Source: Prosapia bicincta
Lineage: Eukaryota; Arthropoda; Insecta; Hemiptera; Cercopidae
Reading direction: 5' to 3'
DNA: 64,000 nt
NCBI GenBank assembly: GCA_036971475.1
Contig: JBAIZL010000007.1
Coordinates: forward strand, 28,863,447-28,927,446
The notes below the pieces were generated by a model that had not been told where the DNA came from, searched no databases, and was given only the letters and a program-made list of their open reading frames with translations. Shown here piece by piece: positions 43,587 to 56,100 of this stretch (within the stretch, counting starts at the first letter, position 1; every line of letters starts with the position of its first letter). The position numbers were made by a program, and so were the translations under genes.

Positions 43587-44280
43587 GCGTGCTATTTCAC
43601 AAAAATGGATGGTCTTAAAACGGTTTCAACATTCTTTCTTGCAATTCTGTACATAACTCTAATTAATATTGCTCATTTACCAGCACCCGGGAGTTTTTTA
43701 TGTTTAGTTTTACTCACTACATGATCGCTCACGACAGTAGCAACATTTACACTTAAATATTTATATACTTAAGAAAAGTAGCCAGACAATAAACTTGACA
43801 ATTGACGTGAGAGACTGACTAGAAAATCCTAACCAAAGGCAATTGCTATTAGGACGGTTAGAATTACAATACAACCAATGTTTGCAGAAAAGCACTGATT
43901 CTTACCCCCCCCCTCATCCCCGCCCGCCATCGCCGCTCGAAGGTCAGAGCGGAAGTTATAGTGTGCCAGTTAAACACTTTATTGTGTGCACTTTTTGTCT
44001 ACAAAGGAACAAAAAATACAGATAAGACAACATATAAAAGAAACAGACCTGGCCTACAAGTTATGAAACTTATTGATGTAGCTGAATGTTTGTACGAAGG
44101 TTACCATTTATTTGTAGATAATTTGTGTACCACTATTAGATTGGCTAAAGCTTTGTATACAAAGTGTACCCATCTGACTGGAACCGTTAAGAATGAACAG
44201 AAAAGGCGTGCCTCAAGGAATAAAAAAAAAAAATTACACAATTGGACAAAGAAAATACAAAATGAAGAATGCTATTAGAC

Positions 44281-44505
44281 CATGGATGTCCAACTTTCAT
44301 AGCATAGCGGGCCAAAATTAAAACCTTGTACGTTGTTGCGGGCCACATAGTAATAATATAATTTTAGTTTGAAATTAGTATTAGAATTTATCATTAAATT
44401 ATTAGATCCTTGTCAAAATTTCAAGTATTTTTCTGATATTTTTGTCTGATAAGTCTTTGTGGGCCGCATAAAATGGCATGGTGGGCCGCCAGTTGGACAT
44501 CCCTG
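44281..44505. mobile_element. hAT-type MITE nested in piggyBac
   Basis: Ends CATGGATGTCCAACT and AGTTGGACATCCCTG are inverted repeats, and CGGGCC/GGGCCGC words lie just inside both. Flanks TATTAGAC (44273-44280) and TTATAGAC (44506-44513) match at 6 of 8 positions as an aged target duplication. The piggyBac remnant continues on both sides, so this inserted later. Confidence 0.82.
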
Positions 44506-44811
44506 TTATAGACAAAGAAAATCACAAAAAAGTCCTGTAATGTTATCGACTGTGTATAAGGCTGGAGAACAACAAAAACGTAGGAAAAGAGAATGTAAAG
44601 TATGCGTTACTCGCATAATAGGTTACAAGATGGTTTCATTATTGGGTGTGATCACAATAGTTTTCACATCCTTAAAACAAACATTTTGTGAATTTTGAAA
44701 TGGTAGACCGATTATATGGCACCTAATTGAAGTCACAAGGTAAAGAGCAATGAGAGAGTTTTCACTGTATTATGACATAATATTTGCGAATAATACGCAT
44801 AAAATAATTAT

Positions 44812-45901
44812 TTAACCTTTTCAGTAGTACGTTTTTCAATACTAGCGGAATCTGCCAGAGCGAGTTTTTTTATTTGCTCAATATTTTCTTGATTTTCAGA
44901 TAATAAAATGTTTAATATTCCAAATAACAAATAAAACTTAAATGAAATACAAAACCCTTATTTATTCATCAAAAATAATTTAAGAATTTTTTTTCTTAAA
45001 TGATTTCTTGCTTAAATTTCTTTAAAAATTAGTTTCATTGCAAATATGTTGAATCAAGTCTACACCAAACAATTCCAAAAAGCAGTCAATTCAATAGGAT
45101 CAGGATTTGCATTTATTTTTTGCTTTAGGCCAGATTTTGAACTATCAAAATTACCTAGTTTTATTGTTGATGGTCCTGTTTTTTCCCAATGAATATGTGG
45201 TACACTATTATTAGAGCACCTATTAGAACTATTATCAGTCTCAACATCACTTGAAAAACTATTTCCCTCAACATCATTATCATCATCATTTTCCATTATA
45301 GAAAAAACAACAATTATACTTATATACAGTAAAATAATTAGACTTACTAACATACAAAAATATGTACACTAATAACTAAGTGTTTACTAAATATTCACAC
45401 TAACACACAATAGAGCAATTATTTAGTTATAACATAAACATAACTGAGTAAATAGAAAATGTGATCAGAATTAAGCTTGATTTACAATTATAAATGAAAA
45501 ATTACAAATTTAGCATGATTACATACAAATATTTCTTGTCTGACAAACATGAAATGTCAGCTACTTGATCATAAAGCATTACAGAAATATTAAAAGTTAC
45601 TTCAAATATTGACTAATAGATGGCCTAGTGAATGACACCAAAGAAGTCCAAATATTGACCAATAGATGGCCTAGCAAATGACACCAAAGAAGTTCAAATA
45701 TTGACCAATAGATGGCTTAACAAATACCGAAGAAGTTAAAATATTGATCAATAGATAGTGTAGCAATGCCATTTGACAGAAAAGAATGTAACCGGGTATG
45801 CTCTGACAGAAGAAATATCAAACCAAGTATTCTCTTGCATGCTCTGACATCGCGCAGTGATCGGGATCAAGTTCATTCGGGAGTGCTCTTGAAAAGGTTA
45901 A
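44812..45901 (-). mobile_element. TTAA element (piggyBac-type) with N-terminal transposase remnant, 1090 bp
   Basis: Inverted ends TTAACCTTTTCA and TGAAAAGGTTAA. On the minus strand from 45294 it encodes MENDDDNDVEGNSFSSDVET, then WEKTGPSTIKLGNF, SGLKQKINANPDPIEL and, after a frameshift at about 45080, ELFGVDLIQHICNETN. This acidic start followed by NPDPIE..LF and ETN is the usual beginning of piggyBac-derived proteins. The catalytic domain is absent, so the copy needs help from elsewhere. Its right part contains a 50-bp tandem repeat and repeated GCTCTGACA words. Confidence 0.82.
45607..45765. repeat. about 50-bp tandem repeat, three to four copies
   Basis: The unit with ATTGACCAATAGATGGCCTA and GACACCAAAGAAGT recurs, decaying rightwards. 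It lies inside the right part of the TTAA element. Confidence 0.85.
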
Positions 45902-46056
45902 TACTTATACGTATAAAAACAAAATAAGGTTAAAATACGTTTATGCTTGGAACATTTATAAGCAAAAAATGTTTATACATAATTAGACATTTCATCATTT
46001 AATTTTTTTTTTTTTTAACAGACTTTCAATATACGGAATAAAATATTCTCCAATTG

Positions 46057-46116
<60 letters not shown>

Positions 46117-46223
46117 TGATATTTAACGTTATCCATTGTTTTTCCGTTGCACTGACTTTATGAAGTTAATATGTTACTATTGTAAGTAATTGTTCCACCA
46201 TTAAGTGCAATAATTTTACCTTG

Positions 46224-46267
46224 AGTGATGAGGCACCTTTCGGTCAATTGACCATTGTCGAATCACT
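46224..46267 (-). ncRNA. hammerhead-like fold (left arm mirror)
   Basis: The exact reverse-complement counterpart of the motif at 46768-46811, with the same stems and GAAA. Confidence 0.5.
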
Positions 46268-46508
46268 GATGTTTTTCTGTTGTAGATGTTCGGTCTTTGA
46301 CATTGGTGTTTGTTGACGTTACGCGCACTTTCTCTTGATCTGTGTGTATGATGTTTCTATATAGTATGTCTTCTGTATATGTTGTTTGTAGATTCATTAA
46401 ATTGTTGTGTATGTTTTTATAAATGTGGTATTTTTCTAGTGAGTTTAGTTCTATTGGGTTGTTATTTATTTCAAGTATGGTTAGGTTATTTTCGTAATTT
46501 GTTATTTC
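46263..46508 (-). pseudogene. Penelope-like C-terminal coding fragment (left arm, mirror copy)
   Basis: The same peptide as the right arm, read leftwards from the centre and ending at the stop at 46263. It differs by a few residues (SLEKY for SLEQY, one extra Asn in IHNNLM, VKDRTS for VTDRTS). Because both mirror copies remain open, the duplication is recent or the arms have been kept alike by gene conversion. Confidence 0.5.
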
Positions 46509-46529
46509 CCATAAATATCCCATAAACAC

Positions 46530-46772
46530 GAAATAACAAATTACGAAAATAACCTAACCATACTTGAAATAAATAACAACCCAATAGAACTAAACTCACT
46601 AGAACAATACCACATTTATAAAAACATACACAATTTAATGAATCTACAAACAACATATACAGAAGACATACTATATAGAAACATCATACACACAGATCAA
46701 GAGAAAGTGCGTGTAACGTCAACAAACACCAATGTCACAGACCGAACATCTACAACAGAAAAACATCAGTGA
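46530..46772 (+). pseudogene. Penelope-like C-terminal coding fragment (right arm)
   Basis: The frame is open from the palindrome centre to TGA at 46770-46772. It reads EITNYENNLTILEINNN, then PIELNSLEQYHIYKNIHNL, MNLQTTYTEDILYRNIIHT, ending TSTTEKHQ. The pattern of LN-x-LE-xx-x-IYK followed by a Leu/Asn-rich stretch is typical of the last residues after the GIY-YIG endonuclease in insect Penelope-like reverse transcriptases. Only this tail is present. The family call is inference from pattern memory. Confidence 0.5.
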
Positions 46773-46811
46773 TTCGACAATGGTCAATTGACCGAAAGGT
46801 GCCTCATCACT
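46768..46811 (+). ncRNA. hammerhead-like fold overlapping the stop codon (right arm)
   Basis: AGTGAT pairs with ATCACT (stem I, 6 bp). Between them lie TCGACAAT, the perfect hairpin GGTCA-AT-TGACC (stem II), GAA, AGG-TG-CCT (stem III) and C at the cleavage position. Geometry is that of a type I/II hammerhead with a minimal stem III. The core is TCGACAA where CTGANGA is expected, so the catalytic G is not conserved and activity is doubtful. The mirror motif lies at 46224-46267 on minus. Confidence 0.5.
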
Positions 46812-46870
46812 CAAGGTAAAATTATTGCACTTAATGGTGGAAAAATTACTTACAATAGTAATATATTAAC

Positions 46871-46953
<83 letters not shown>

Positions 46954-47082
46954 GGAGCAGTTTTGATGCTCTAACATAGAAATGCTATCAATCTTCGAAA
47001 GTTAACTCACATAAATAGCAAGTAGGAATCTTGTTTAAGTACATATAGTGAAAGTGATAAGTGAATACAAGAATATATATAT

Positions 47083-47085
47083 ATA

Positions 47086-47146
<61 letters not shown>
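47083..47146. repeat. (AT)n microsatellite
   Basis: Nearly pure AT dinucleotides with one GC interruption. The Tyr-Ile open frames on either strand are artefacts. Confidence 0.9.
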
Positions 47147-47149
<3 letters not shown>

Positions 47150-47239
47150 ATATGATATATATACACTATGCAGCAAAATATTCTATATTAGACACAATTA
47201 GCTCTCCTAATGTATTACTTTAAAGAATAGACCTGAAAG

Positions 47240-47470
47240 CCAATCTAAAGCCTCCAGGAAACAGAAGGAAACTATCACAAGGTTTGAGGAAGGTATAAAG
47301 AAAGTGTCCATCAGTATGCTCCAAAATGACTTCTCTAGGTTTGGTTAGAGTAATGATAAGTGGGAATAGTTGAAAATAAGGGGGCCAAGTCCTCTAAGAC
47401 AGGGTCAAACCCAGGATCTTAAGAGATAGTTAAATGCTCCACTCATTAGATCGCTCAGATGCTCAAAAGT
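47240..47470 (-). repeat. possible tRNA-Leu-derived SINE
   Basis: On minus from about 47466: CTGAGCGATCTAATGAGTGG resembles a tRNA A box, TCTTAAGATCC resembles the Leu anticodon arm, and GGGTTTGACCC resembles a B box at the right spacing. A non-tRNA body follows to about 47240. No tail or target duplication was identified. It could be chance or a very old tRNA pseudogene. Confidence 0.4.
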
Positions 47471-50400
47471 AAAATTTAATAATTAAAATAGATGTCTTGT
47501 TTTATACAATTTTCCTAATCTGATTGAAATGTGTAACCTATGATTAATATTGAATGTGTTTATACAGTGATGTTTAAACACCAAAGATATTTTATTAGCG
47601 TGTCTAATATTCAAATTTAAACTGTTTTGTTTCAATTTACAACACCTTTAAAAAAATTCTTACTCCTCTAAGTATGTTAAACCGAAGTCCCTGCAGCCCA
47701 ATGTTTGCATTCATATGGGGGGGGGGGGGAAGGAGTTGCACATATTATAAGGAAATAAAAATACGACTCTCTTAAAAGAAGGAAAGCAGTTGTTAGAGTG
47801 AACTAATTATACACCACGGACGTGATACTTTTAAAATGTTCTTTGATATATTATTTTAAAGTCAAAAGGTATGACATTTTTAGCAAGAACCAATGATTGT
47901 ACAAGGAATCAAAATTTCAAGAGAAATTATAGAAAAATTAAAATGACTTATTTTATAAAAAGTAAGCCAATAAAGGGGTTCAATACATGAGTTCATTAAC
48001 CTTAGAAGTGATAGGCATTGCATTTGTGGTAACCGATATCTTTTGTAGAGTAATTTGTTACATAAGATCTATAACAGTTTATAAAAAATTAAAAATATTT
48101 AATAACAGGTTAATATAAGAACTAGATTAAATAGAAAACAAATTTCATTGAATATGTTAAAGTAACTTATAAAAAAGGTAATGGCTATACATAGTACAGG
48201 TCAAATTTTATAAGCTGGCACTTGGCTCTTGGGTAGAAATTATGTATTGGTTGTCTAGAAAACCTCAAGCACTGTCATCATCCCTTATCGGAGCCATAAA
48301 TCGAGGTCAACCCTTAGACAATCCTATTAGCACCCTTCAGTGAACGCCCTATTTACATTTGTTGCTATTTTTACTATATATTAATAAGTAAGAAAATAAT
48401 TAATCAACCCTATGAGTCAGCAAAGGTATAAGGGTCGATGTTTTTGAAAATGACCTGCAAGCCCCTCCACCCTCCCCTCGTCCTCTCACCAAGGCTAGTA
48501 GCCCCCAAGTGCAGGCTTATAAAATTTTACCTACACTTTACACCATCTTGCTCCTCAAAAGTCAAATCTGCTATAAGCATGGCAATAACACAGCTTTTTG
48601 TGATTTCACTTTTATCTGGTTACCTAGCCCTATTGGCAGCCCAGTGAAAGTAGATTTAATTGATTTTTAAACTCTGCTTCAAAGATCTTCATGCTTCAGC
48701 ACAAACAATTTCATACTCCTGAAGGTATACTTGGTCTTCTGTTGAATCTTCTAAAAGCTCTCTACCATTATATTGATCATTATTCGATGAAGAGGCAGGC
48801 ATCGTGGAAGAGGTTTTTTTAATTAAATTTCTAGCAGCCTTCAAATAGTTGTAGTGAAATTGTCAACAATATAATCAACTGAAGACAGGTAATATATGTC
48901 CATGATGTCAGATCTTTAGTGGAATTTTTCAATTGTTTTTTTTTTTTTTTATTTAGGATCCAACAAGGATGTCAAATATAACAGCTAGAAGGGCACAATC
49001 GAGGTGTAACTAGTGTGCAAACTAGGCAGTACTGACCATGTGAACTTTGTAGTCAAAACACGACCGTGAACCAGCAACTGTCTATACATTTACAGATACT
49101 GAAATAAATGTATCATTCAGCACATAAATCCACCTAATCCTAGTCCAGCCTCAATAAACAAGTGGTTTTAGGAAGTTATCTTTTGATAAACATCGTGTGC
49201 TTTGAAATCGCCAAAAGTCAGTAACTGGTATTTTGTTTTATCAAATCACCAAGAGTAGATGCACCGAATATTATATTTAAATATGTACAAGTTATGTTAT
49301 CAGAGCAACAATACCCTATTCAATACATGGAGATATTTCTGAGGCCAGATAAACACTGAACACATTTCTCACAATTACTTTCAGATCTTCTACACGACTT
49401 TCAATGCTCTGGCATTGTATTACTCATGTGCACACTGTATTTCATCAGTTTCCTCCATTATTTATTTATCAGGTAGTGAAAGTTAAGTAAAAATTATATT
49501 GAAGAAAAAATGTATCTCAGCTACCTATAACTGCAATATATGGTGTAGTTTTTGCATTTAAAAAAATTATTTTTTTTCAATTGTAGCTAGAATTGCTCTC
49601 TTCCTCCTCCCATCCTCGTTAAACTTCTGGTAGTCGAAGTTAAAGTGCCGTGGCCAAAACCATACTATCTAATGCTACATGAAGAGATTGGCAAATCTGA
49701 TCTTACAGATAGACGATGGAGTCTGGAATAAATAAAAGGTTTCAGCTTTATAAAAGTAGCCTACAAGAGGCAGTTGAAATATTTTTCATTGTCTGAAGAA
49801 AATAACACAGAAACAAGTTTGAAGAGAAAAGAAGAAAATATTAAATGTATCGCATTAATATTGAATCTCCGCATCACATAAAATATTCATGAGTTAAAAC
49901 AGAGTGACCACAGCGATGACAGATAACCATCACCTCTGCTTTACAATTCAAACGAATAAGAAACCTAGACAGACGTAGAATATTCTTGTTTGCTTTAGTT
50001 CATAGGGATTTTGGTCTGACCATTCTTCGTCCATTTAGAGAAGAATACATATTTTACATTGTGCAAGTGATATAGTTTTAACATTTTTAGCTAGTTTTGT
50101 GTTTCTGATTATTTCAGTAAGATCAGAACCACTCGTGTTGAGTCTTAAAAACACTCTATGTTAATAGAACACAATAGGTATAGAATTAACTGTAGTTAAA
50201 GGCTTTGAGAATGGATAAAACCTGATAACTGAGGCCAGTCTATGAATGTAGATGTAGTGACAAAATGTGTAACCAACATCACTGTCCTGTTTTGAAGCTT
50301 TAATGGAAATAATAACACACAATTCCCGTAGATTCTGTACACTTGTAAAAACTCCTGGGAGCATATAACATAGAGTACATTGAGTTTATAACTGGACAAA

Positions 50401-52786
50401 AATAAATGAAAACATGAAACTTGAATCGTCCTTGTAAGAAGGCACATATTTTTTCAGTTTCAGAATCAAACCAAGATTGTTGAGAATTTACATCGATTGT
50501 AATGCAAAATGGGCAGAACAATGACGGAGCATATTGCAATGATTTTCAGAAAAGTTGTATATTTCGAAGGAGAAATTTACTGAATATAGCCTTTATTGCA
50601 CTTGCTTCAGTACATATTAGAAAAATTCTAAATAAAATTTTGTATGAATTCTAAATTATAATTAGAAACCAAAATCACTAAGTTATAAATATATACTTAT
50701 TATTACACACGTCATAACAAGAACAATAATAACTAAGCTGCTATAGAGTCTGATGGACAGTATTCTCAAAACATTGTAACAACACTTTTAAATATACCTG
50801 TACATTTCAACATGTTCAAAAGAATACACAAACTACTTACACATACAATAATGATGTACAATTAGTAAAATTGTTAACAATAGGTATGAATCTGTAGTAC
50901 ACTCTAAGTAAAATCACTTAAGAAATTATACCTCACTTCCAAGGTTAACATCTGTGCCGTCATATAGTGATCAAGACAATTTTCAACAGTTTGTACTATT
51001 TTGAATTCAAATAAGAAATGGGTGGTTGATAAAAATCTTTAACTTAATTTCAGGACATAAATCACTTTTCTATCTTTACGATTTCAATATAAAGCGATTT
51101 TAGTCCAAACAAAAAAAAACAGGATTAACACATATTGTGTAAAACTACTGAAACCAATTGTATCACATTATTTCAGTAATCTTGGTAAAAAAATCAAAAA
51201 TAATTCAAACAAAAATAAATGGACAATACAGAAATAAGCTTCCTTAATAATTACATGGTTAAATATTGAGAGGTAAAAAGTGTTTATAAGTGTTAGGCGT
51301 TGTTTAAATTAATCAAGGTAGTTTATGCTTTTACCTAGGTATGTAGTTTAAGTAATTTTTTTTTGAAAGATAAGAATAAGGTAAAAGCAACAAGCTCAAG
51401 GATTTCCTTTGTTAACAGCAAGCAATCAATTTTTATCCAACTATTACTAATTTAATGATGACCATAATGCCTGTAGATCAATTACAATGGTACTTTCGAA
51501 TAAATTGAACTCCTTTTATTTCATGCCCAATACTGTATTCTGTAATTCCATTTGTTTCCCATAGACCTAAATCTAATTTTGGTTAACTTTGGGGAAAGGA
51601 TTTATCATAACAATACGGCTTTATACATTTTTATTTGTAATTAGTTATAGTTTGAGAATGTATGTATATGCATTAACACTACTTGTTTATTTAAGAAACG
51701 AAACAATCCTAATTTAAATACAGGATCTGAAACATTTTTAAATATTTTTATTTCAAGATAGAGTTATGCCAAGTACCTACCATCTTAAATCATGCATAGA
51801 AAGAGGAATTAAATGTGGGAATATCACAAAGATGAATGAATTAAGATCAAATTCTTGTATTGGCCTTTCGACCAAGAAGAAGATTCGGCCCAAAAGGAGG
51901 TAAATAAAAATTAAAAGAAATACAGTGAAGAACCCAAGTAAATGAAAAAAATTAAACTAAGAAAAATAATTTACAGATGGGTATAGTAAATAGACCATGA
52001 AAAACAATATTTAATACCCAACACTTAAACATAAATTATCTACTAAAACATATAATAAAATGAAGAGCAACTCGAATGTTCAAAATAACAAATTATTTTA
52101 CCCCCACAATAACTGGTGTTTATGATTCCTATCAATTCTTCACACAGTTACATTGTATAAATACAATACAATGTAACTGTATTTACACATTACAATCAAT
52201 TTCATATTTTGTAACCTTTCCCAGATTATTAATATACAAAAAATTTAAAGCCTATTTTTACTCATTGATAAAGAAACAGCTTCTTTTAAACCATCTTTAC
52301 AGTTTTTCATTAATTAAAAAAATTAATAATTATTTTCGTAATTCATATAAAACCTTGGGCCCTAAAGCAACAATTGCAGATTTTTGTTTAGTAATGAAAT
52401 GCATTCGTAATTTTTTTCTAATTCTTAAGAAATGTCATTTACAAGTTTTTATTTGTATTGTACTCAAATTAAGGCAAAATACAAGTCCATTCAAGCTAGC
52501 CCAATCATGAAATATTTAATATCTTTTCATGGTTTAACTAGAAACAACTGAGTATTTCTATAAAACAAGTAATATAATTTGTTTTATAAGTAAATTCCTA
52601 CTGAGGCCAAGAAAGAAAAATTATATCAGTGCTTGCTTATTTGCAGTTTGTTTATTTTTAACCCTGCAGCACTATTTATGATATTTTGTGGTAACCATGG
52701 CAACAGTTTAAGATTGTACAATGCAGATTATGGGATGGGAGAAAAATTCATATACATCTTTGAGAAATTAATTTCTTGGTATTGGA
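47471..52786. other. intron stretch without recognised genes
   Basis: No family is recognised. Two spots may be old transposon coding. The minus strand at 48693-48850 is open for about 50 codons, with an acidic, Ser-rich sequence (MPASSSNNDQYNGRELLEDS). The minus strand at 50161-50540 has overlapping open frames with Cys/His-rich wording. The longest open frame, 52076-52510 on plus (144 codons), is AT-driven and shows no domain. Confidence 0.45.
47717..47729. repeat. poly-G run (13 G)
   Basis: An uninterrupted G homopolymer; length uncertain in assemblies. Confidence 0.8.
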
Positions 52787-53045
52787 AAGTTGGCACAATG
52801 CCAAAGTGTGTTAGACTTTAAACATGAAGATTCATAGTTTAAATACTGATAGTCTCCCAAATTTTTAAAATTTAATTATTGAATAAATATTTGAAAAAAC
52901 TCAACTATATTAACATCAATTGCTGTCCAATATAGGTTAAAAGAAATGTATCTGAACTTGATTGGATGAATAAAAATTATTTTATTAACAATTCAAAATA
53001 TGTACAAGATATATATCAGGGAGTGTGAGCTAATAGAAGAAATTT
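52787..53045 (+). repeat. SINE-like repeat, copy 2, abutting the 60/71-bp satellite
   Basis: A tRNA-like head (GGCACAATGCCAAAGTGTGT, then GACTTTAAACATGAAGATTC and a B-box-like GTTTAAATACT) is followed by a body shared with 5125-5300. Head similarity to tRNA is weak but in the right order. Confidence 0.5.
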
Positions 53046-53148
53046 AATAATTCAGTTGCCAAAATATTTTTAAGGAAAAAATATCATTCGGCTATTAAAA
53101 CAGATTAATACAAAAATATATCAGAAAAGACTCGTTTTTTTAATTTTT

Positions 53149-56100
53149 TTTAAAAAAAATTGTTAATATAATTTGTTTCTAACTCCTACAGTAAATGGGG
53201 AATGATATATTTCTAATGGTTAAATTAAAACTGTTGATATAACTTCTACAGTAAATGGGGAATGATATATTTCTAATGTATAAAAAAAATTGTTAATATA
53301 ATTTGTTTCTAACTCCTACAGTAAATGGGGAATGATATATTTCTAATGGTTAAATTAAAATTGTTGATATAACTTCTACAGTAAATGGGGAATGATATAC
53401 TTCTAATGGTTAAATTAAAATTGTTGATACAACTTCTACAGTAAATGGGGAATGATATATTTCTAATGTTAAAAAAAAATGGTTAACATAATTTGTTTCT
53501 AACTCCTATAGTAAATGGGGAATGATATATTTCTAATGGTTAAATAAAAATTGTTGATATAACTTCTACAGTAAATGGGGAATGATATACTTCTAATGGT
53601 TAAATTAAAACTGTTGATATAACTTCTACAGTAAATGGGGAATGATATACTTCTAATGGTTAAATTAAAATTGTTGATATAACTTCTACAGTAAATGGGG
53701 AATGATATACTTCTAATGGTTAAATTAAAATTGTTGATATAACTTCTACAGTAAATGGGGAATAATATACTTCTAATGGTTAAATTAAAATTGTTGATAT
53801 AACTTCTACAGTAAATGGGGAATGATATATTTCTAATGTTTAAATTAAAATTGTTAATATAATTTGTTTCTAACTCCTACAGTAAATGGGGAATGATATA
53901 TTTCTAATGGTTAAATTAAAATTGTTGATATAACTCCTACAGTAAATGGGGAATGATATATTTCTAATGTTTAAATTAAAATTGTTAATATAATTTGTTT
54001 CTAACTCCTACAGTAAATGGGGAATGATATATTTCTAATGGTTAAATTAAAATTGTTGATATAACTCCTACAGTAAATGGGGAATGATATATTTCTAATG
54101 GTTAAATAAAAATTGTTGATATAATTTCTACAGTAAATGGGGAATGATATATTTCTAATGGTTAAATTAAAACTGTTGATATAACTCCTACAGTAAATGG
54201 GGAATGATATATTTCTAATGGTTAAATTAAAATTGTTGATATAACTTCTACAGTAAATGGGGAATGATATACTTCTAATGGTTAAATTAAAACTGTTGAT
54301 ATAACTCCTACAGTAAATGGGGAATGATATATTTCTAATGGTTAAATTAAAATTGTTGATATAACTTCTACAGTAAATGGGGAATGATATATTTCTAATG
54401 GTTAAATTAAAATTGTTGATATAACTTCTACAGTAAATGGGGAATGATATACTTCTAATGGTTAAATTAAAACTGTTGATATAACTTCTACAGTAAATGG
54501 GGAATGATATATTTCTGTTTAAAAAAAATTGTTAATATAATTTGTTTCTAACTCCTACAGTAAATGGGGAATGATATATTTCTAATGTTTAAATTAAAAT
54601 TGTTAATATAATTTGTTTCTAACTCCTACAGTAAATGGGGAATGATATATTTCTAATGGTTAAATTAAAATTGTTGATATAACTCCTACAGTAAATGGGG
54701 AATGATATATTTCTAATGGTTAAATTAAAATTGTTGATATAATTTCTACAGTAAATGGGGAATGATATATTTCTAATGGTTAAATTAAAACTGTTGATAT
54801 AACTCCTACAGTAAATGGGGAATGATATATTTCTAATGGTTAAATTAAAATTGTTGATATAACTCCTACAGTAAATGGGGAATGATATATTTCTAATGTT
54901 TAAATTAAAATTGTTAATATAATTTGTTTCTAACTCCTACAGTAAATGGGGAATGATATATTTCTAATGGTTAAATTAAAATTGTTGATATAACTTCTAC
55001 AGTAAATGGGGAATGATATATTTCTAATGGTTAAATTAAAATTGTTGATATAACTCCTACAGTAAATGGGGAATGATATATTTCTAATGGTTAAATTAAA
55101 ATTGTTGATATAACTCCTACAGTAAATGGGGAATGATATATTTCTAATGTTTAATTTAAAATTGTTGATATAACTTCTACAGTAAATGGGGAATGATATA
55201 TTTCTAATGGTTAAATTAAAATTGTTGATATAACTTCTACAGTAAATGGGGAATGATATACTTCTAATGGTTAAATTAAAATTGTTGATATAACTTCTAC
55301 AGTAAATGGGGAATAATATACTTCTAATGGTTAAATTAAAATTTTTGATATAACTTCTACAGTAAATGGGGAATGATATACTTCTAATGGTTAAATTAAA
55401 ATTGTTGATATAACTTCTACAGTAAATGGGGAATGATATATTTCTAACGGTTAAATTAAAATTGTTGATATAACTCCTACAGTAAATGGGGAATGATATA
55501 TTTCTAATGTTTAAATTAAAATTGTTAATATAATTTGTTTCTAACTCCTACAGTAAATGGGGAATGATATATTTCTAATGGTTAAATTAAAATTGTTGAT
55601 ATAACTCCTACAGTAAATGGGGAATGATATATTTCTAATGTTTAAATTAAAATTGTTAATATAATTTGTTTCTAACTCCTACAGTAAATGGGGAATGATA
55701 TATTTCTAATGGTTAAATTAAAATTGTTGATATAACTCCTACAGTAAATGGGGAATGATATATTTCTAATGGTTAAATTAAAATTGTTGATATAATTTCT
55801 ACAGTAAATGGGGAATGATATATTTCTAATGGTTAAATTAAAACTGTTGATATAACTCCTACAGTAAATGGGGAATGATATATTTCTAATGGTTAAATTA
55901 AAATTGTTGATATAACTTCTACAGTAAATGGGGAATGATATACTTCTAATGGTTAAATTAAAACTGTTGATATAACTCCTACAGTAAATGGGGAATGATA
56001 TATTTCTAATGGTTAAATTAAAATTGTTGATATAACTTCTACAGTAAATGGGGAATGATATATTTCTAATGGTTAAATTAAAATTGTTGATATAACTTCT

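Larger units (their letters stand above)
42376..44722 (+). pseudogene. decayed piggyBac transposon
   Basis: An acidic N-terminus (MLDRSFSSDKSFLNNSDKVD; 42831 on) is followed in other frames by the piggyBac core: GLKHYPPMNNPVVAYFKWFF and SDMFAEYTNMYAGE (43180-43285), SRNRLKDKTGTF (43480-43510 and again after a 67-bp duplication), KLIDVAECLYEGYHLFVDNL with TIRLAKALYTKCTHLTGTVK (44066-44200). After a nested MITE comes LSTVYKAGEQQKRRKRE. FVDNL contains a family catalytic-Asp position. Stops and shifts make it inactive. Outer limits are tentative: a GACCG/ATAT motif at 42388-42410 and its diverged complement near 44703-44722 may be the ends. Confidence 0.8.
46061..46951. mobile_element. 0.7-kb palindrome bounded by (AT)n, Penelope-like
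   Basis: Arms 46159-46508 and 46530-46876 are inverted copies, about 98% alike by eye, around a 21-bp spacer. (AT)n tracts lie at 46061-46114 and 46875-46951. Each arm encodes the same peptide and ends in a hammerhead-like motif (listed separately). Arm differences, including a 3-nt indel in the coding part, argue against a simple assembly artefact. Confidence 0.85.

Noticed and set aside
42732..44278. Possible domesticated piggyBac gene
   Set aside because: Frames are broken by stops, a 67-bp duplication and a nested MITE, so no intact protein can be made.
46788..47176. Open frames with long Tyr-Ile repeats on both strands
   Set aside because: They are translations of (AT)n microsatellite.
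50161..50540. Overlapping minus-strand frames that look like degraded coding sequence
   Set aside because: Some wording recalls transposases, but I could not place it in any family, so no product is named.
52076..52510. 144-codon open frame, the longest in the window
   Set aside because: Composition follows AT-rich DNA (Leu, Ile, Phe, Lys, Asn), there is no domain or splice context, and it lies within the CtBP intron.
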